Positions 1 through 6,729 of a stretch of DNA of 37,317 bases are shown here, in pieces. How positions within the stretch are numbered: the stretch's first letter is position 1; each line of letters starts with the position of its first letter. The notes beneath the pieces are model-generated. The model saw only the letters and a list, made by a program, of their open reading frames with translations. It was not told the DNA's origin and did no database searches. This DNA is from a bacterium (GTDB taxonomy: Bacteria; Elusimicrobiota; Elusimicrobia; Elusimicrobiales; UBA9959), in contig JAJZRA010000014.1 of NCBI GenBank assembly GCA_021847485.1, positions 1 through 37,317 of the forward strand, in the 5' to 3' direction. The position numbers and the translations under genes are program-made.

Positions 1-1254
1 GCACGCCATGCGGCGGGCCATCTTGGTCATGTTCCTGATATTGGTCGAGTACATCCCGGCGCTGTGGTGGTTGTTCCCCTCGGCGCGGCGGGCCAGCTCT
101 ATGGCGGCGTCCACGTCGCGGCAGACCGTCACGGGCAGCACCGGCATCAGCTGCTCGGTGAAGACGAAAGGATGGTCGTTGGGGACCTCGGCCCAGAGCA
201 CCCTGATCTCGTCGGAGAGGTTCAGGCCGATGGCCTTCGCTATCACCGACGGGTTCTTGCCGATGAAGTCGCGGTTGACCTTGGGCTCCGGGCCCGGCTC
301 GGGGATGGCGAGCTTCGAGAGCTGGTCCATCTGCGCGCCGGTCAGTTCGTGCGCGCGGTGGTCGCGGCGCATCGCTTCGAGGAAGCGCCCGCGCGCGGCC
401 TCGGTCACGATGACCTCCTTCTCGGCGATGCAGAGCACGTTGTTATCGAAACCGCAGCCGGTGATGATCTCGGCGGCGCAGTCCGGGAAAACGGCCGTCT
501 CGTCCACCACTACCGGCGGGTTGCCGGGGCCGGCCGCTATGGTCTTGCAGGCCTTGCCGGCGGTCATCGCCACCCTGACGATGGCGGGGCCGCCGGTGAC
601 GATGTTCATATTGGTGAGCGGGTGCATCAGGAGCTGCTTGGTGGACTCCTGCGTGGGCTTGGCCATCGTCGTGACCAGGTTGGCGGGGCCGCCGGCCGAG
701 ACTATGGCCCGGTCCAGCGTGCGCACGGCGTCGGCCACGCAGCCCTTGGAGGCCGGGTGCGGCGAGAACACCACCGAGTTGCCGGCCGAGAGGATGCCTA
801 TGGAATTGCTGATGATGGTCGCCACCGGGTTGGTGGAGGGCGTGATGGCGGCGATCACGCCGAAAGGCGAGTACTCGACGAGGGCCATGCCCTTGTCGCC
901 GGTGAAGGCGGTGGCGCGCAGGTCCTCGGTGCCGGGGGTCTTGTCGGCGCAGACCAGGTTCTTCAGGACCTTGTCGGCCACGCGGCCCATGCCGGTCTCG
1001 GCCACGGCCATCTCGGCCCAGCGGCGGGCGTTCTGGCGCGAGACCTCGCGCATCGCCGCTATGATCCTGCCCCGGGCCTCGAGGCCCAGGTCCTGGAAGC
1101 CCGGCTGGGCGGCCGCGGCGGCCTTGACCGCCTCGTCCACGCCGCCGAACACCGGCCCGCCGGACGACGGTTCCGCCGCCGGCGCGGGAGCGCCGCCGAG
1201 ATTGCGCACGACCTCGGTCACTATCTTCTTCAGGTCCTCTTCGCTCAAAGGCAT
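1..1254 (-). CDS. eutE/pduP-like: CoA-acylating aldehyde dehydrogenase of a BMC, EutE/PduP type (C terminus cut by window edge)
   Basis: Would oxidise an aldehyde made inside a microcompartment to acyl-CoA with NAD+. I translated it from the ATG at 1254; 418 codons lie in the window and the stop is beyond base 1 (family about 460-470 aa). Residues 1-20 (MPLSEEDLKKIVTEVVRNLG) form an amphipathic helix, followed by an Ala/Pro/Gly-rich linker, as in encapsulation peptides of BMC cargo. The dehydrogenase core follows, with the family segment FDNNVLCIAEKE; Cys275 is the expected catalytic thiol. The gene lies 9 bp after eutN in the BMC operon. Aldehyde length specificity (acetaldehyde, propionaldehyde, lactaldehyde) cannot be read from the sequence. 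Family assignment is firm; EutE versus PduP is not. Confidence 0.93.
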   Translation of the reverse strand, partial: MPLSEEDLKKIVTEVVRNLGGAPAPAAEPSSGGPVFGGVDEAVKAAAAAQPGFQDLGLEARGRIIAAMREVSRQNARRWAEMAVAETGMGRVADKVLKNLVCADKTPGTEDLRATAFTGDKGMALVEYSPFGVIAAITPSTNPVATIISNSIGILSAGNSVVFSPHPASKGCVADAVRTLDRAIVSAGGPANLVTTMAKPTQESTKQLLMHPLTNMNIVTGGPAIVRVAMTAGKACKTIAAGPGNPPVVVDETAVFPDCAAEIITGCGFDNNVLCIAEKEVIVTEAARGRFLEAMRRDHRAHELTGAQMDQLSKLAIPEPGPEPKVNRDFIGKNPSVIAKAIGLNLSDEIRVLWAEVPNDHPFVFTEQLMPVLPVTVCRDVDAAIELARRAEGNNHHSAGMYSTNIRNMTKMARRMAC

Positions 1255-1263
1255 ATGGCCGCC

Positions 1264-1572
1264 TTATCCGTTCAGCTTGTCGACGGATTTCTTGAAGACT
1301 ATCTTTCCGTCCTTCTCCACGGTGTCCACTATCGCGAAGATCGTGCAGTCCACCGGGGTATTCTCGGTCTTGCTGGTCTGGCGGGCGCTCGAGCCCTGCA
1401 CCAGCAGCACCAGTTCGCCGGTACCGGCGCCCACGGCGTCGATGCCGACGAGCGCGTTGCCCTTCGGCTTGTCGTCGAGGCCCACCGGCTGCACCATCAG
1501 CAGCTTGGTGCCGACCAGCTTGTCGTCCTTGCGCGTACAGACCACATTCCCCACCACGCGTGCAAATAACAT
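1264..1572 (-). CDS. eutN-like: EutN/CcmL-type pentameric BMC vertex protein
   Basis: A 102-aa single-domain protein of the EutN/CcmL/PduN family, whose pentamers cap the vertices of the polyhedral BMC shell. The start MLFARVVGNVVCTRKDDKLV and the central G-x-G-T-GE-LVLLVQGSSAR region match the family; the usual length is 85-105 aa. The start ATG at 1572 is preceded by a GGAGGG ribosome binding site. The 135 bp upstream, between this gene and the BMC-H gene, are largely a REP-like palindromic element, the only sizeable gap in an otherwise tight operon. Confidence 0.95.
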   Translation of the reverse strand: MLFARVVGNVVCTRKDDKLVGTKLLMVQPVGLDDKPKGNALVGIDAVGAGTGELVLLVQGSSARQTSKTENTPVDCTIFAIVDTVEKDGKIVFKKSVDKLNG

Positions 1573-1585
1573 ATTCCCTCCGCAG

Positions 1586-1707
1586 AAAAATAGGGACAGA
1601 CACCTATTTTTGGCGATCCGTGAACAGCAAGACCTATTGATATCTTTTATAATAAGATAGCGGAAACAGGTGTCTGTCCCTAATTTAATAGGGCGCTGTC
1701 CCCATTT
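1586..1707. repeat. REP-like compound palindrome inside the BMC operon
   Basis: The left arm (1586-1611) contains TAGGGACAGACACCTATTTT and is itself a hairpin (AAATAGG / CCTATTT). The right arm (1664-1686) carries the same motif inverted, AACAGGTGTCTGTCCCTA. The spacer contains a smaller stem, TATCTT / AAGATA. A third related unit, GGGCGCTGTCCCCATTTT, at 1687-1706 touches the BMC-H stop codon. The same motif recurs at 29702-29781. This resembles REP/REPIN sequences mobilised by IS200-like (Y1) RAYT transposases; no such transposase is in the window. It may act as an mRNA stabiliser or attenuator between shell genes (inference). Confidence 0.8.
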
Positions 1708-1992
1708 TTACTTCTTTTTGGCTTCGCTGATCGGGAGCTTGCCTTCCAGGTCGCCGTGCGGCTGCGGGATCACGTGCACGCTGACGAGCTCGCCCACCTT
1801 CTGGGCGGCGGCGGCGCCGGCGTCGCAGCTGGCGCGGCAGGCGGCCACTTCGCCGCGGAACAGGATCGTGACGAGGCCGGAGCCGATCTTCTCATAGCCC
1901 ACGATGTGGACGTTGGCGGCTTTGACGGCGGCGTCGGCGGCTTCCACGCAGGCCACGAGGCCCTTGGTCTCTATCATTCCGAGTGCTTCCAT
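1708..1992 (-). CDS. pduA-like: BMC-H hexameric shell protein, PduA/CcmK type
   Basis: A 94-aa single BMC-domain protein; hexamers of this family tile the facets of the shell and form size-selective pores. The opening [20 protein letters not shown] is the classic BMC signature. The pore loop region reads KIGSG around residues 35-39, and the segment [17 protein letters not shown] matches the second conserved helix. A short charged tail (SEAKKK) ends the protein. AGGAGG stands upstream of the ATG at 1992. It is the only canonical single-domain shell protein in view; further hexamer genes may lie beyond base 1. The 3' end abuts the palindromic repeat. Confidence 0.97.
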   Translation of the reverse strand: MEALGMIETKGLVACVEAADAAVKAANVHIVGYEKIGSGLVTILFRGEVAACRASCDAGAAAAQKVGELVSVHVIPQPHGDLEGKLPISEAKKK

Positions 1993-2029
1993 TGTATCCT
2001 CCTGTCGAACTCAATTAAAATCAACCAAA

Positions 2030-2659
2030 TCAGACTATATAGGCCGGGTCGTAGTTCTTGAGGCCGGCGGCGTTGGCCTCGTCGGTGTCGAGGTGCAGCT
2101 CCAGCGCGAACTTATCGGATACGCGGCACAGCACTCGCTCGAAGATGGTCTCCTTGTCGGTGCCCTTGCCGCACAGCACGCGCACTTCCTGGCCGTCCTT
2201 CACCTTGTACCGCTCGGCCTCCTTCGTATGGAAGTGGATGTGGCGCTTGGCGATAATGACGCCGCCGGGGATCGTCACGGACCCTTTGGGGCCGGTCAGC
2301 TTTATGCCGGGCGTGTTGTCGAGCTTGCCCGAGTCGCGCACGGGCGGTTCCACGCCGAGGCGGCGGGTGTCGGCCAGCGAGACCTCCACCTGCGAGGCGG
2401 GCCTGAAGGGCCCGAGCACGCGCACGTCCTTGATGGCGCCCTTGGGGCCCTCCACGGTCACGACCTCCTTGCAGGCGAACTGCCCGGGCTGCTTGAGGTC
2501 CTTGTGGACGTTCATCTGGTCGTAGCCGAACAGCGCCACAAAATCTTCCTTCTTCAGGTGCATGTGGCGGTTCGAGATGCCCACCGGCACCGGCATCGAG
2601 GAGCGTTCCTCGCGCAGCTTCAGGTCGGCCAGCATTTCTTTCACAAGTTGTTCGTTCAT
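2030..2659 (-). CDS. pduL: Phosphate acyltransferase PduL of the BMC
   Basis: Converts acyl-CoA plus phosphate to acyl phosphate and recycles CoA inside the shell, coupling the aldehyde dehydrogenase to substrate-level phosphorylation. It has 209 aa with the two-barrel PduL layout: HxH zinc motifs at 31-35 (RHMHL) and 139-143 (RHIHF), and a third conserved block around His189 (LELHLDTDEANA). The first 17 residues (MNEQLVKEMLADLKLRE) form an amphipathic helix of encapsulation-peptide type, as in BMC-associated rather than housekeeping PduL. The ATG at 2659 follows an AAGGGG ribosome binding site. No acetate or propionate kinase gene is visible in the window. Confidence 0.95.
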   Translation of the reverse strand: MNEQLVKEMLADLKLREERSSMPVPVGISNRHMHLKKEDFVALFGYDQMNVHKDLKQPGQFACKEVVTVEGPKGAIKDVRVLGPFRPASQVEVSLADTRRLGVEPPVRDSGKLDNTPGIKLTGPKGSVTIPGGVIIAKRHIHFHTKEAERYKVKDGQEVRVLCGKGTDKETIFERVLCRVSDKFALELHLDTDEANAAGLKNYDPAYIV

Positions 2660-2681
2660 CGGAGTTTCCCCTTAGTTTAAG

Positions 2682-3461
2682 TTACCGGGACAGCACCGGC
2701 TGAAAGTGGATCACGCGCAGGAACTTGTCGGCCTTGAGGCTCTCGCCGCCGACCAGCGCGCCGTCTATGTCGGGCTGCGCCATCAGCTCGTCGATATTCT
2801 CGGCCTTCACCGAGCCGCCGTAGAGGACGCGCACGGCCTCGGCGTAGCCTTTGCCGTAGATGCGCTCCATCTGCCTGCGCACGAAAACGTGGGCGTCCTG
2901 CGCCTGGTCGGGCGTGGCGGTCTTGCCGGTGCCGATGGCCCAGACGGGCTCGTAGGCGATGACGACCCTGGCCGCCTCGGCCGCGCTGATGCCGGCGAAC
3001 GCGCCGACCAGCTGCGTCTCGAGGACCTTGTAGGTCTTCTGGCTCTCGCGCTCCTCGAGCGTCTCGCCGATGCAAAGCACGGGCACGAGGCCGTCCTTGA
3101 TGGCGGTCTTCATCTTCTTATTGACGACCTCGTCGGTCTCGAGGAAGATCTTGCGGCGCTCGCTGTGGCCGATGATCGCGTGCGTGCAGCCGGCGTCCTT
3201 GATCTGCGACGGGGAGACCGCGCCGGTGAAAGCGCCCTTCTCCTCCCAGCAAACGTCCTGGGACGAGAGGAAGATCTTCGAACCGGCGAGCGCGCCGTGC
3301 ACGGCGTGCAGCGCGGTGAAGGTCGGGGCCAGCAGCACCTCGTGCTTCAGGTCCGGGTCCAGGCCTTTCCGGATGGCGGCGGCGAGGTCCGCGGCCTCCT
3401 TGGCGGTCATATGCATCTTCCAGTTGCCGGCTATCATCGGAACGCGCTTATCTGAAGCCAT
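2682..3461 (-). CDS. tpiA: Triosephosphate isomerase encoded within the BMC operon
   Basis: Interconverts dihydroxyacetone phosphate and glyceraldehyde 3-phosphate. Active-site elements are intact: NWK near residues 13-15, the electrophilic His in AIIGHSERR, the catalytic Glu in AYEPVWAIGTG followed by loop 6, and the phosphate grip YGGSVKAEN and GALVGG. I chose the ATG at 3461 (MASDKRVP) because AGGAG lies 9 bp upstream; an upstream in-frame start would add 12 unrelated residues. Length is about 259 aa, normal for the family. No encapsulation peptide is apparent at either end. Its place between pduL and pduT suggests the pathway makes a triose phosphate alongside the aldehyde. Confidence 0.96.
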   Translation of the reverse strand: MASDKRVPMIAGNWKMHMTAKEAADLAAAIRKGLDPDLKHEVLLAPTFTALHAVHGALAGSKIFLSSQDVCWEEKGAFTGAVSPSQIKDAGCTHAIIGHSERRKIFLETDEVVNKKMKTAIKDGLVPVLCIGETLEERESQKTYKVLETQLVGAFAGISAAEAARVVIAYEPVWAIGTGKTATPDQAQDAHVFVRRQMERIYGKGYAEAVRVLYGGSVKAENIDELMAQPDIDGALVGGESLKADKFLRVIHFQPVLSR

Positions 3462-3505
3462 ATTCGGGGTCTCCTTGATATCAAAAAGATTATACAAATA
3501 AAGAC

Positions 3506-4054
3506 TTAAATTATTTCCCGCAGCAGCTCGGGCCTGGGCTGCGGTATGACCACTTTCTCCACCAGCAGGCCTTTCTTCGCGGCCACCGCGGCTCCGGCGC
3601 CTACCGCGGCCTCGGCCGCGGCCACGGGCCCGGTAAGGGTAACGAAAGCCTTGCCGCCCAGCGCCATCGCCAGGCGGATCTCCAGCAGCTTCACCGGCGC
3701 GGCCTTGACGGCGGCGTCGGCGGCCTCCACCAGGGCGGCCACCGAGAAAGCCTCTATGATGCCGAGGGCCTCCAGGCCCTCCGGCACGGTGGTGCCCTCG
3801 ATGGCCGGGAAAACGTCGGGGTGGATGTTCGGGATCACGAAGCTGTCCACCAGCGCATGGGCGGCCTTGGAGGCCCCCGCCTCGACGGCGGCGTTGACGT
3901 CGCCCACGTCGCCGGAGATCAGGATCACGTACTTGCCGGCGCAGACGGAGCGAGAGAGTATCAACTGCACCTTGGAGGTTTTGAGCATCGCGTCGGCCGT
4001 CTCGAGACCTTTGGCGACGCTGGAAAGTTCTACTCCGCCGATGGCGTTAAGCAT
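3506..4054 (-). CDS. pduT-like: PduT-like tandem-BMC shell protein with candidate Fe-S pore cysteine
   Basis: A 182-aa protein with two BMC domains (about 1-90 and 95-180; the second restarts with GLEALGIIEAFSVAALVEAA). Tandem-domain proteins form trimeric pseudohexamers in the shell. The segment SRSVCAGKY places a cysteine at residue 38, the same number as the cysteine in PduT that, as known for that family, holds a [4Fe-4S] cluster at the trimer pore. The gene is separated by 1 bp from the pduS-like gene, the usual PduT partner, which supports an electron-transfer role across the shell. The cluster itself is inferred. Confidence 0.92.
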   Translation of the reverse strand: MLNAIGGVELSSVAKGLETADAMLKTSKVQLILSRSVCAGKYVILISGDVGDVNAAVEAGASKAAHALVDSFVIPNIHPDVFPAIEGTTVPEGLEALGIIEAFSVAALVEAADAAVKAAPVKLLEIRLAMALGGKAFVTLTGPVAAAEAAVGAGAAVAAKKGLLVEKVVIPQPRPELLREII

Positions 4055-4055
4055 A

Positions 4056-5405
4056 TTAGGCGATTATCTCCACGTATCTCTCGTTGACCCGGCCCACGGT
4101 GCCGGCGATGCTGGCGTGCACCGGGCAGCCCAGCTTGTCGGCGGGGACGTCCCCCACCACGGCGCCCTTCTCCACCCGCTGGCCCTCCTTAACTGCGGGC
4201 AGGCACGGCATCCCGATATGCTGGGCCATCAGTATCCTGACCGTGGAGGGCCTGTAGGTCTCGTCGGTCCACGCCGCGTCCTTGTTGTAGTCCTCGAGGC
4301 CGAGGCGCCGCACCAGCTTGGAGACCGGCACCTTGCGGAACTCGCGGACCGGGTGGACTTCCGGCTTGCGGCCGCTGTCGAGCCCCGAGTTCTTAAAGCC
4401 TATCTTCGCCTCGCGCAGATCGGCCTTGGCGGCCACGCAGGCCTCGCGCGGGTTGAGCCCCTCGGGGCAGGAATAGAGCGAGCACAGCGAGCACTCGCAG
4501 CAGAGCAGGCCGTACCGGCTGTTGAGTTTGTGGCCCTCCGTCCCGGAGGAAAAAAGCATGGTCCGCATCACGCGGTGCGGCTGCACGTTGTGGCCCAGCA
4601 GGTAGCGGGGGCAGAACTCGGTGCAGTAGGAGCACTGGTCGCAGGCGGAGCGGCCTATGCGGGTGAACGTCGGGCGGCCCTGGGCCTTCTTGACGATCAG
4701 CGGGTGGTCCTTCGGCAGCACGATGATGCCGCCCGAGGCCTTCACGAGCGGCAGGTCGAAGTCGGTCCGCACCTTGCCCATCATCGGGCCGCCGTCGATA
4801 TAGGCGGGGTCCTTCACGGTGAAGCCGCCGCAGAACCGTTCGACGCATTCGCGCCAGGTCACGCCCACCGGGACTCGGAAGGTGGCGGGCCTCTTCACCC
4901 CTCCGTTCACCGTGACGAAGGTCTCGGTGACGGGGCGCGGGGCGAACGCGGCGTTGTAGAGGGTCTCGACGTTGCTGACGACGCAGCCCACGTCCAGCGG
5001 TATGCCGCCCGGCGGCACCACGCGGCCGGCGGCCTCGTAGACCAGGCACTGCTCGTCGCCGGCGGGGTAGTAGTCCCCCATCTCCAGCACGGAAACGTTC
5101 CTGCGGGACTTCGCGATCTCTTTGAGCCTGGGGATGAGCTTCTCGTGCTTGCGCTTGATGCCGAGCACGCCGCGGGAGGCGCCGACGGCCCCCATCAGCA
5201 GGTCCAGCCCGTCGAAGACCTTCTCCGGCCAGCGCTCCAGGATCTTCTGGTCCTTCTTCAGCAGCGGCTCGCATTCGGCCGCGTTGACCAGCGCGTACTC
5301 GGCCTTCCCCTGCGCCTTGACGTAGGACGGAAAGCCGGCGCCGCCGGCTCCCACTACTCCGGCGGCACGCAGGTTTTTGCTGAATTCTGCCGAGAATTCC
5401 GACAT
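4056..5405 (-). CDS. pduS-like: PduS/RnfC-like flavin and iron-sulfur oxidoreductase of the BMC
   Basis: A 449-aa protein of the PduS family, related to RnfC and the NuoF-type SLBB proteins. In Pdu organelles PduS is a flavoprotein with two [4Fe-4S] clusters that reduces cobalamin and is thought to pass electrons to PduT. Visible are the glycine-rich flavin/NADH motif GAGGAGFP at 19-26, a first cluster at Cys255, 258, 261 and 265 (CDQCSYCTEFCPR), a second at Cys302, 305, 308 and 313, and a C-terminal lipoyl-like domain from about 385. No diol or glycerol dehydratase is in the window, so the electron acceptor is unknown; NADH disposal through the shell is an alternative to B12 reduction. Confidence 0.93.
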   Translation of the reverse strand: MSEFSAEFSKNLRAAGVVGAGGAGFPSYVKAQGKAEYALVNAAECEPLLKKDQKILERWPEKVFDGLDLLMGAVGASRGVLGIKRKHEKLIPRLKEIAKSRRNVSVLEMGDYYPAGDEQCLVYEAAGRVVPPGGIPLDVGCVVSNVETLYNAAFAPRPVTETFVTVNGGVKRPATFRVPVGVTWRECVERFCGGFTVKDPAYIDGGPMMGKVRTDFDLPLVKASGGIIVLPKDHPLIVKKAQGRPTFTRIGRSACDQCSYCTEFCPRYLLGHNVQPHRVMRTMLFSSGTEGHKLNSRYGLLCCECSLCSLYSCPEGLNPREACVAAKADLREAKIGFKNSGLDSGRKPEVHPVREFRKVPVSKLVRRLGLEDYNKDAAWTDETYRPSTVRILMAQHIGMPCLPAVKEGQRVEKGAVVGDVPADKLGCPVHASIAGTVGRVNERYVEIIA

Positions 5406-5415
5406 CCGGCGGTTC

Positions 5416-6645
5416 TTACTTGGCGGCCACGAGGCGCTTCTTGACCGCGGCGGCGAGGCGCTTGATGCCCTCGTCTATCTTTTCCGGGGTGGCGAAAGAG
5501 AAGTTCAGGCGCATCGTGTTCTTGCCGGACCCGTCGGAATGGAAAGCGGAGCCTATCACGTAGGCCACGTTCTCCTTCAGCGCGTCCTGGAACATGTCGT
5601 CGGCGCTCATGCCCTCCGGCAGGCGCACCCACAGGAACAGGCCGCCCTCCGGGTTGGTCCACGTGACGCCCTCGGGCATGTACTTCTCGAGCGCGCCGAC
5701 CATCGCGTTCTTCTTCATGCGGTAGTCCTTCTTGACCACCTCGATATGCTTCTCGAAGAAGCCGGTGCGCAGGAACTCGGCGGCTATCAGCTGGTTCAGG
5801 CTCGACGTGCAGAGGTCCAGCGACTGCTTGAGGATCTCCATCTTCTTGATGATCTGCGGGTGGCCCAGGATGATGCCGAGGCGCAGGCCCGGGGCGAAGG
5901 TCTTGGAGAACGTGAACAGCGAAACGATGTTGTGCGTCCGCTTGCCGTCCTGGTCCAGGCGGTAGAGCATCTTGGGCTCTTTGCCCTCGAAGCGGATCTG
6001 GCGGTACGGGGAATCCTCGATGACCGCGACGTTGTACTTATCGGAAAGCTCTATCACCTTGTGGCGCTTGGCCTCCGACAGCGTGACGCCGCTGGGATTC
6101 TGGAAGTCGGGCACCAGGTAAATGAACTTATAGTGCTCGTCCTGCGCGTGCAGCCACTGCAGCTTCTCCTCGAGTTCCTCGGTGCTGATGCCGTCGTCCT
6201 CGAGCTTGACGCCTATGAACTCGGCGCCGTAGGAGCGGAACACCTGCAGCGCGCCCATGTAGCTGGGCTTCTCGACGATGACGGGGTCGGAGGCGTCGAC
6301 GAACAGGCGGCCCACCATGTCCAGCGCCTGCTGGCTCGCGGTGGTGATGATCAGTTCCTCGGGCTTCACGTCGAGGCCTTCGTACTTCTTCAGGAACTTT
6401 ATGAACTCCTCTTTCAGCTCGGGCAGGCCGTCGGTGGGGCCGTACTGCAGCGCCACCTTGCCCTTCTTGGACATGATCTCCTTGACCACGTCCGCGACGA
6501 AATCGTAAGGGAAATGCTCGGGGGCGGGCAGGCCGCCGGCGAAGGAGATGATGCCGGGCTGGTTCGTGGTCTTGAGCAGTTCGCGTATGACGGAAGCCTT
6601 GGTGCGCCGGGGGGTGGTGGCGATATTCTTCGCGATGTCGATCAT
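5416..6645 (-). CDS. PLP-dependent class I aminotransferase, first gene of the BMC operon
   Basis: A 409-aa fold-type I aminotransferase resembling the 2-aminoadipate/aromatic (LysN-like) group. The N terminus (SVIRELLKTTNQPGIISFAGG) and FSKTFAPGLRLG with the PLP lysine are typical; PDFQNPSG and YGPTDGLPEL are further family blocks. It begins at ATG 6645 after CGGAGGAAAAT and ends 10 bp before the pduS-like gene, so co-transcription is likely. A promoter sits just upstream. No encapsulation peptide is evident, so it may work in the cytosol. Its link to the BMC pathway is positional only; it may instead be an amino-acid transaminase that shares a transcript. Confidence 0.9.
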   Translation of the reverse strand: MIDIAKNIATTPRRTKASVIRELLKTTNQPGIISFAGGLPAPEHFPYDFVADVVKEIMSKKGKVALQYGPTDGLPELKEEFIKFLKKYEGLDVKPEELIITTASQQALDMVGRLFVDASDPVIVEKPSYMGALQVFRSYGAEFIGVKLEDDGISTEELEEKLQWLHAQDEHYKFIYLVPDFQNPSGVTLSEAKRHKVIELSDKYNVAVIEDSPYRQIRFEGKEPKMLYRLDQDGKRTHNIVSLFTFSKTFAPGLRLGIILGHPQIIKKMEILKQSLDLCTSSLNQLIAAEFLRTGFFEKHIEVVKKDYRMKKNAMVGALEKYMPEGVTWTNPEGGLFLWVRLPEGMSADDMFQDALKENVAYVIGSAFHSDGSGKNTMRLNFSFATPEKIDEGIKRLAAAVKKRLVAAK

Positions 6646-6687
6646 GATTTTCCTCCGTTGCGTTCTTTTCTTTTACGCTCTGAAAAT

Positions 6688-6716
6688 AATCTACTTAATT
6701 AAGCCCGCCGATTCAA
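6688..6716 (-). promoter_or_regulatory. Candidate promoter of the aminotransferase-BMC operon
   Basis: On the minus strand TTGAAT (6716-6711), a 17-nt spacer and TAGATT (6693-6688) resemble a sigma-70 promoter, 42 bp before the ATG at 6645. The surroundings are AT-rich compared with the genes. No operator palindrome is obvious. Confidence 0.45.
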
Positions 6717-6729
6717 GAAAAAAGCGGCT

